Shown piece by piece: positions 61,833 through 64,000 of a DNA stretch of 64,000 nt. A model generated the notes under the pieces. The model saw only the letters and a list, made by a program, of their open reading frames with translations. It did no database searches and was not told where the DNA came from. Position 1 is the first letter of the stretch; every line of letters begins with the position of its first letter. Source of the stretch: JACVRW01 sp963728155 (GTDB taxonomy: Bacteria; Actinomycetota; Thermoleophilia; Solirubrobacterales; Thermoleophilaceae); assembly GCA_963728155.1 (NCBI GenBank), contig CAVSJF010000006.1:124001-188000 (forward strand). The letters run 5' to 3'. Both the position numbers and the translations under genes were made by a program.

Positions 61833-63196
61833 CGCACCGCCCCCAGGGCAAAGGTGCGCTCCCGGTAGGCCACCGCGCCGGCGGCCATCGTCATGCGCAC
61901 CCGTCCCGTCAGGCGCCGCCCGGCGAACGCGCAGTTGGCCGAGCGGCTCTCGTAGCCGGGCTCGCCCACCTCCCACTCGGCGTCGAGGTCGACGAGGCAG
62001 ACGTTCGCGGGCGCGCCCTTCTCGATGCGGGGAACCGGCAGCCCAAAGGGCTCGCCCCCGGCGGTCATGCGCTCCACGAGGAGAGCGAGATCCAGGGTTC
62101 CGGGAAGCACCAGGCCCGTATGAAGCGCCGCGAACGCGGTCTCGAGGCCCGTGACTCCCATGGGGGCCTGCTCGAAGGGGTGCTCCTTTTCCTCGCGAGC
62201 GTGCGGCGCGTGGTCGGTGGCCACGCAGTCGATCGTCCCCGAGCGCAGTGCCTCTACAAGCGCCAGGCGGTCCTCCTCTGCGCGCAGCGGCGGATTCATC
62301 TTGAAGTTCGTGTCGAGCGAGCGGACCTCGTCGTCGGTGAGCAGCAGATGGTGGGGCGAGGCCTCGCAGGTCACCTGCGTTCCTGCCGCCTTGGCGCTCT
62401 CGATCACCGCGACGGTCTCGCGCGCCGAGACGTGCTGCACGTGTATGCGGCCCTGCTCGTAGGCGGCGAGCGCGCAGTCGCGCGCGACCTGCGTCGACTC
62501 CGACACCGACGGTATGCCGGCCAGCCCGAGCAGCGCCGAGACCGCGCCCTCGTGCATCACTCCCTCGCCCGACAGCGACGGGTCCTCCTCGTGCAGCGCC
62601 AACAGCCGTCCGGCCAGGCGCTGGTACTGAAGCGCCAGGCGCATCACGCCGGCGGAGCTCACGGGCCGCCCGTCATCTGTGAAGGCGACGGCGCCCACCG
62701 CGGCCAGCTCGGCCATCTCCGTGAGCTGCTCGCCGCGCTGGCCCACGGTGATGGCGGCCAGGAACCCGGTGGGGATGCGCGCCTCGGCGCGCGCCCGCTC
62801 GCGCAGCGAGCGCAGCACGGGGGCGGAATCCACCACCGGCTCGGTGTTGGGCTGGGCCAGGATGGCGCAGAAGCCGCCCGCCGCGGCGGCGCGGGTGCCC
62901 GAGTCGATGTCCTCCTCGTCCTCGCGCCCCGGGGTGCGCAGGTGCACGTGCGGGTCGACGAAGGCGGGAAAGGCGTGCAGGCCCTCCCCGTCCACCCGCT
63001 CGGCGCCCGGCGGGGCCTCCACCGACTCGCCGATCTCGGCGATCACGCCGTCGCGGACCAGCACGTCGATCACGTCGTCGACGCCGGTCCGCGGGTCGAG
63101 CACGCGCGCGCCGCTCACCAGCACCGTGGCGGGCGCCGGGGGCGCGAAGTCGAGCTCGACCACTCCCGCTCGGTTGTCCTGTTGCGCGGTGTTCAC
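61829..63196 (-). CDS. pyrC: Dihydroorotase (class I)
   Basis: 455 residues from GTG 63196. The HxH metal motif DPHVHLRTPG lies at 81-90; GFCAILAQPNTEPVVDS, HVQHVSARETV, EASPHHLLLTD, FKMNPPLR and the catalytic CVATDHAPHAREEK follow. It closes carbamoyl-aspartate to dihydroorotate. GTG overlaps the pyrB stop (GTGA). The extra ~20 N-terminal residues are unusual but in frame. Confidence 0.95.
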   Translation of the reverse strand: MNTAQQDNRAGVVELDFAPPAPATVLVSGARVLDPRTGVDDVIDVLVRDGVIAEIGESVEAPPGAERVDGEGLHAFPAFVDPHVHLRTPGREDEEDIDSGTRAAAAGGFCAILAQPNTEPVVDSAPVLRSLRERARAEARIPTGFLAAITVGQRGEQLTEMAELAAVGAVAFTDDGRPVSSAGVMRLALQYQRLAGRLLALHEEDPSLSGEGVMHEGAVSALLGLAGIPSVSESTQVARDCALAAYEQGRIHVQHVSARETVAVIESAKAAGTQVTCEASPHHLLLTDDEVRSLDTNFKMNPPLRAEEDRLALVEALRSGTIDCVATDHAPHAREEKEHPFEQAPMGVTGLETAFAALHTGLVLPGTLDLALLVERMTAGGEPFGLPVPRIEKGAPANVCLVDLDAEWEVGEPGYESRSANCAFAGRRLTGRVRMTMAAGAVAYRERTFALGAVR

Positions 63197-64000
63197 GCCG
63201 GCTGGGGCTCGCTCGCCGTCTCCGCGCGGGCGCCACCGGGCGCTCCGCGGCCGGCCAGCAGCTCGTAGAGCACGGCCATGCGGACCACCACTCCGGACTC
63301 GACCTGCTGAACGATCAGGGCCTGCGGGGAGTCGATCACCTCGGCCGCGAGCTCCACGCCGCGGTTGACCGGGCCCGGGTGCATCAGCAGCTGGTTGGGC
63401 CTCAGCCGGCGGCCGTCGATCTGGTACTGGGCCGCGTACTCGCGAAGCGAGGGCACGAAGGAGCCGCTCATGCGTTCGAGCTGCATGCGCAGTGCGTAGA
63501 CGACGTCCGCCTCGGGGAGGTCGTCGAGCGTGGTGCGCACCCGGCACCCGAGCGACTCGACCCCGCGAGGTATCAGCGTGGGCGGGCCGCTCACGGTCAC
63601 CTGGCAGCCCATCCGCGACAGGGCCAGGATGTTGGAGCGAGCCACCCGGCTGTGCAGCACGTCGCCCACGATCCATACGTTCAGGCCGTCGAGCGAGCCG
63701 ACGCGGCGCTTGAGCGTGTAGAGGTCGAGCAGCGCCTGGGTGGGATGCTCGTGCTTGCCGTCGCCGGCGTTGATCACCGACGCGCTCGTCCAGCGAGCGA
63801 CCAGCGCCGCGGCGCCCACCTGGGGCGAGCGGATCACGATCGCGGCGGGATCGTAGGCCGAGAGGGTCTGGACCGTGTCCTTGAGCGACTCGCCCTTGTC
63901 CACCGCCGAGCCGCTCGACTTGATGTTCACGAGGTCGGCGCTGAGGCGCTTGGCCGCGAGCTCGAAGCTCGAGCTCGTGCGCGTGGAGGCCTCGTAGAAG
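63193..64000 (-). CDS. pyrB: Aspartate carbamoyltransferase catalytic chain (partial, right edge)
   Basis: The last ~268 residues are present; the N-terminus lies beyond the window. FYEASTRTSSSFELAAKRL is the carbamoyl-phosphate-binding motif; NAGDGKHEHPTQALLDLYT and the closing MHPGPVNRGVELA follow. It is the committed step of pyrimidine synthesis. A PyrR site or regulator would lie further right, outside the window. Confidence 0.95.
   Translation of the reverse strand, partial: FYEASTRTSSSFELAAKRLSADLVNIKSSGSAVDKGESLKDTVQTLSAYDPAAIVIRSPQVGAAALVARWTSASVINAGDGKHEHPTQALLDLYTLKRRVGSLDGLNVWIVGDVLHSRVARSNILALSRMGCQVTVSGPPTLIPRGVESLGCRVRTTLDDLPEADVVYALRMQLERMSGSFVPSLREYAAQYQIDGRRLRPNQLLMHPGPVNRGVELAAEVIDSPQALIVQQVESGVVVRMAVLYELLAGRGAPGGARAETASEPQPA

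Overview
This 64 kb window is a high-GC, gene-dense stretch of a bacterial chromosome, most likely from an actinobacterium of the class Thermoleophilia (Solirubrobacterales-like). The clues are actinobacterial markers (mihF; the order pyrB-pyrC-carA-carB-pyrK-pyrD-mihF-gmk-rpoZ-coaBC; a murT/gatD pair), a secreted protein whose start resembles a family common in Solirubrobacterales, and the near absence of intergenic DNA. The assignment rests on gene content, not on a database search. I see no rRNA, tRNA, insertion sequence, phage gene or CRISPR array, and no gene-free stretch over 300 bases.

Layout. 1-1.7 kb: murT, a methyltransferase and gatD (peptidoglycan amidation). 1.8-4.3 kb: a MshEN protein, a STAS protein, a MazG-like pyrophosphohydrolase and hflX. 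4.4-7 kb: a DUF429-like gene, dapL and dapF. 7-16 kb: a secreted penicillin-acylase-family enzyme, miaA, an orphan binding lipoprotein, miaB, rny, recX and recA with a LexA-like box. 16-20 kb: small accessory enzymes and a divergent class 2 dihydroorotate dehydrogenase. 20-30 kb: thpR, cinA, a RodZ-like gene, ftsK, a two-component system, a secreted repeat protein, rnj and dapA. 30.6-35 kb: DUF3052, then an operon of kaiC, two kaiB genes and a hybrid histidine kinase. 35-40.5 kb: dapB, an M16 peptidase, pnp, a DsbA-like protein, bcp and rpsO. 40.5-50.5 kb: a secreted S33-type hydrolase, then the translation operon rimP-nusA-ylxR-infB-DUF503-rbfA-nrnA-truB-ribF. 50.6-55.7 kb: an aldehyde dehydrogenase, dtd, a TPR gene, coaBC, rpoZ, gmk and mihF. 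55.8-64 kb: the pyrimidine operon, entering from the right edge with pyrB.

How the genes work together. Lysine/diaminopimelate genes recur (dapA, dapB, dapL, dapF), giving an aminotransferase-type DAP pathway, but DapF carries serine at both catalytic cysteine positions. RNA turnover is well represented (rny, rnj, pnp, nrnA), as is tRNA modification (miaA, miaB, truB). The most notable system is kaiC-kaiB-kaiB-hybrid kinase: a KaiC-type ATPase coupled to a kinase with no KaiA in view.

Genes are stacked by 4-base stop/start overlaps (ATGA, GTGA, TTGA). Three genes (recX, ylxR, gmk) have no ATG/GTG/TTG start where their family begins, and instead show CTGA, GTAG or ATAA overlaps at exactly that point. 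Single-base indels break at least seven genes, including pnp and carA. In each case one reading-frame correction per site restores a full-length family member and often a perfect 4-base overlap, so most are probably sequencing or assembly errors rather than real pseudogenes.
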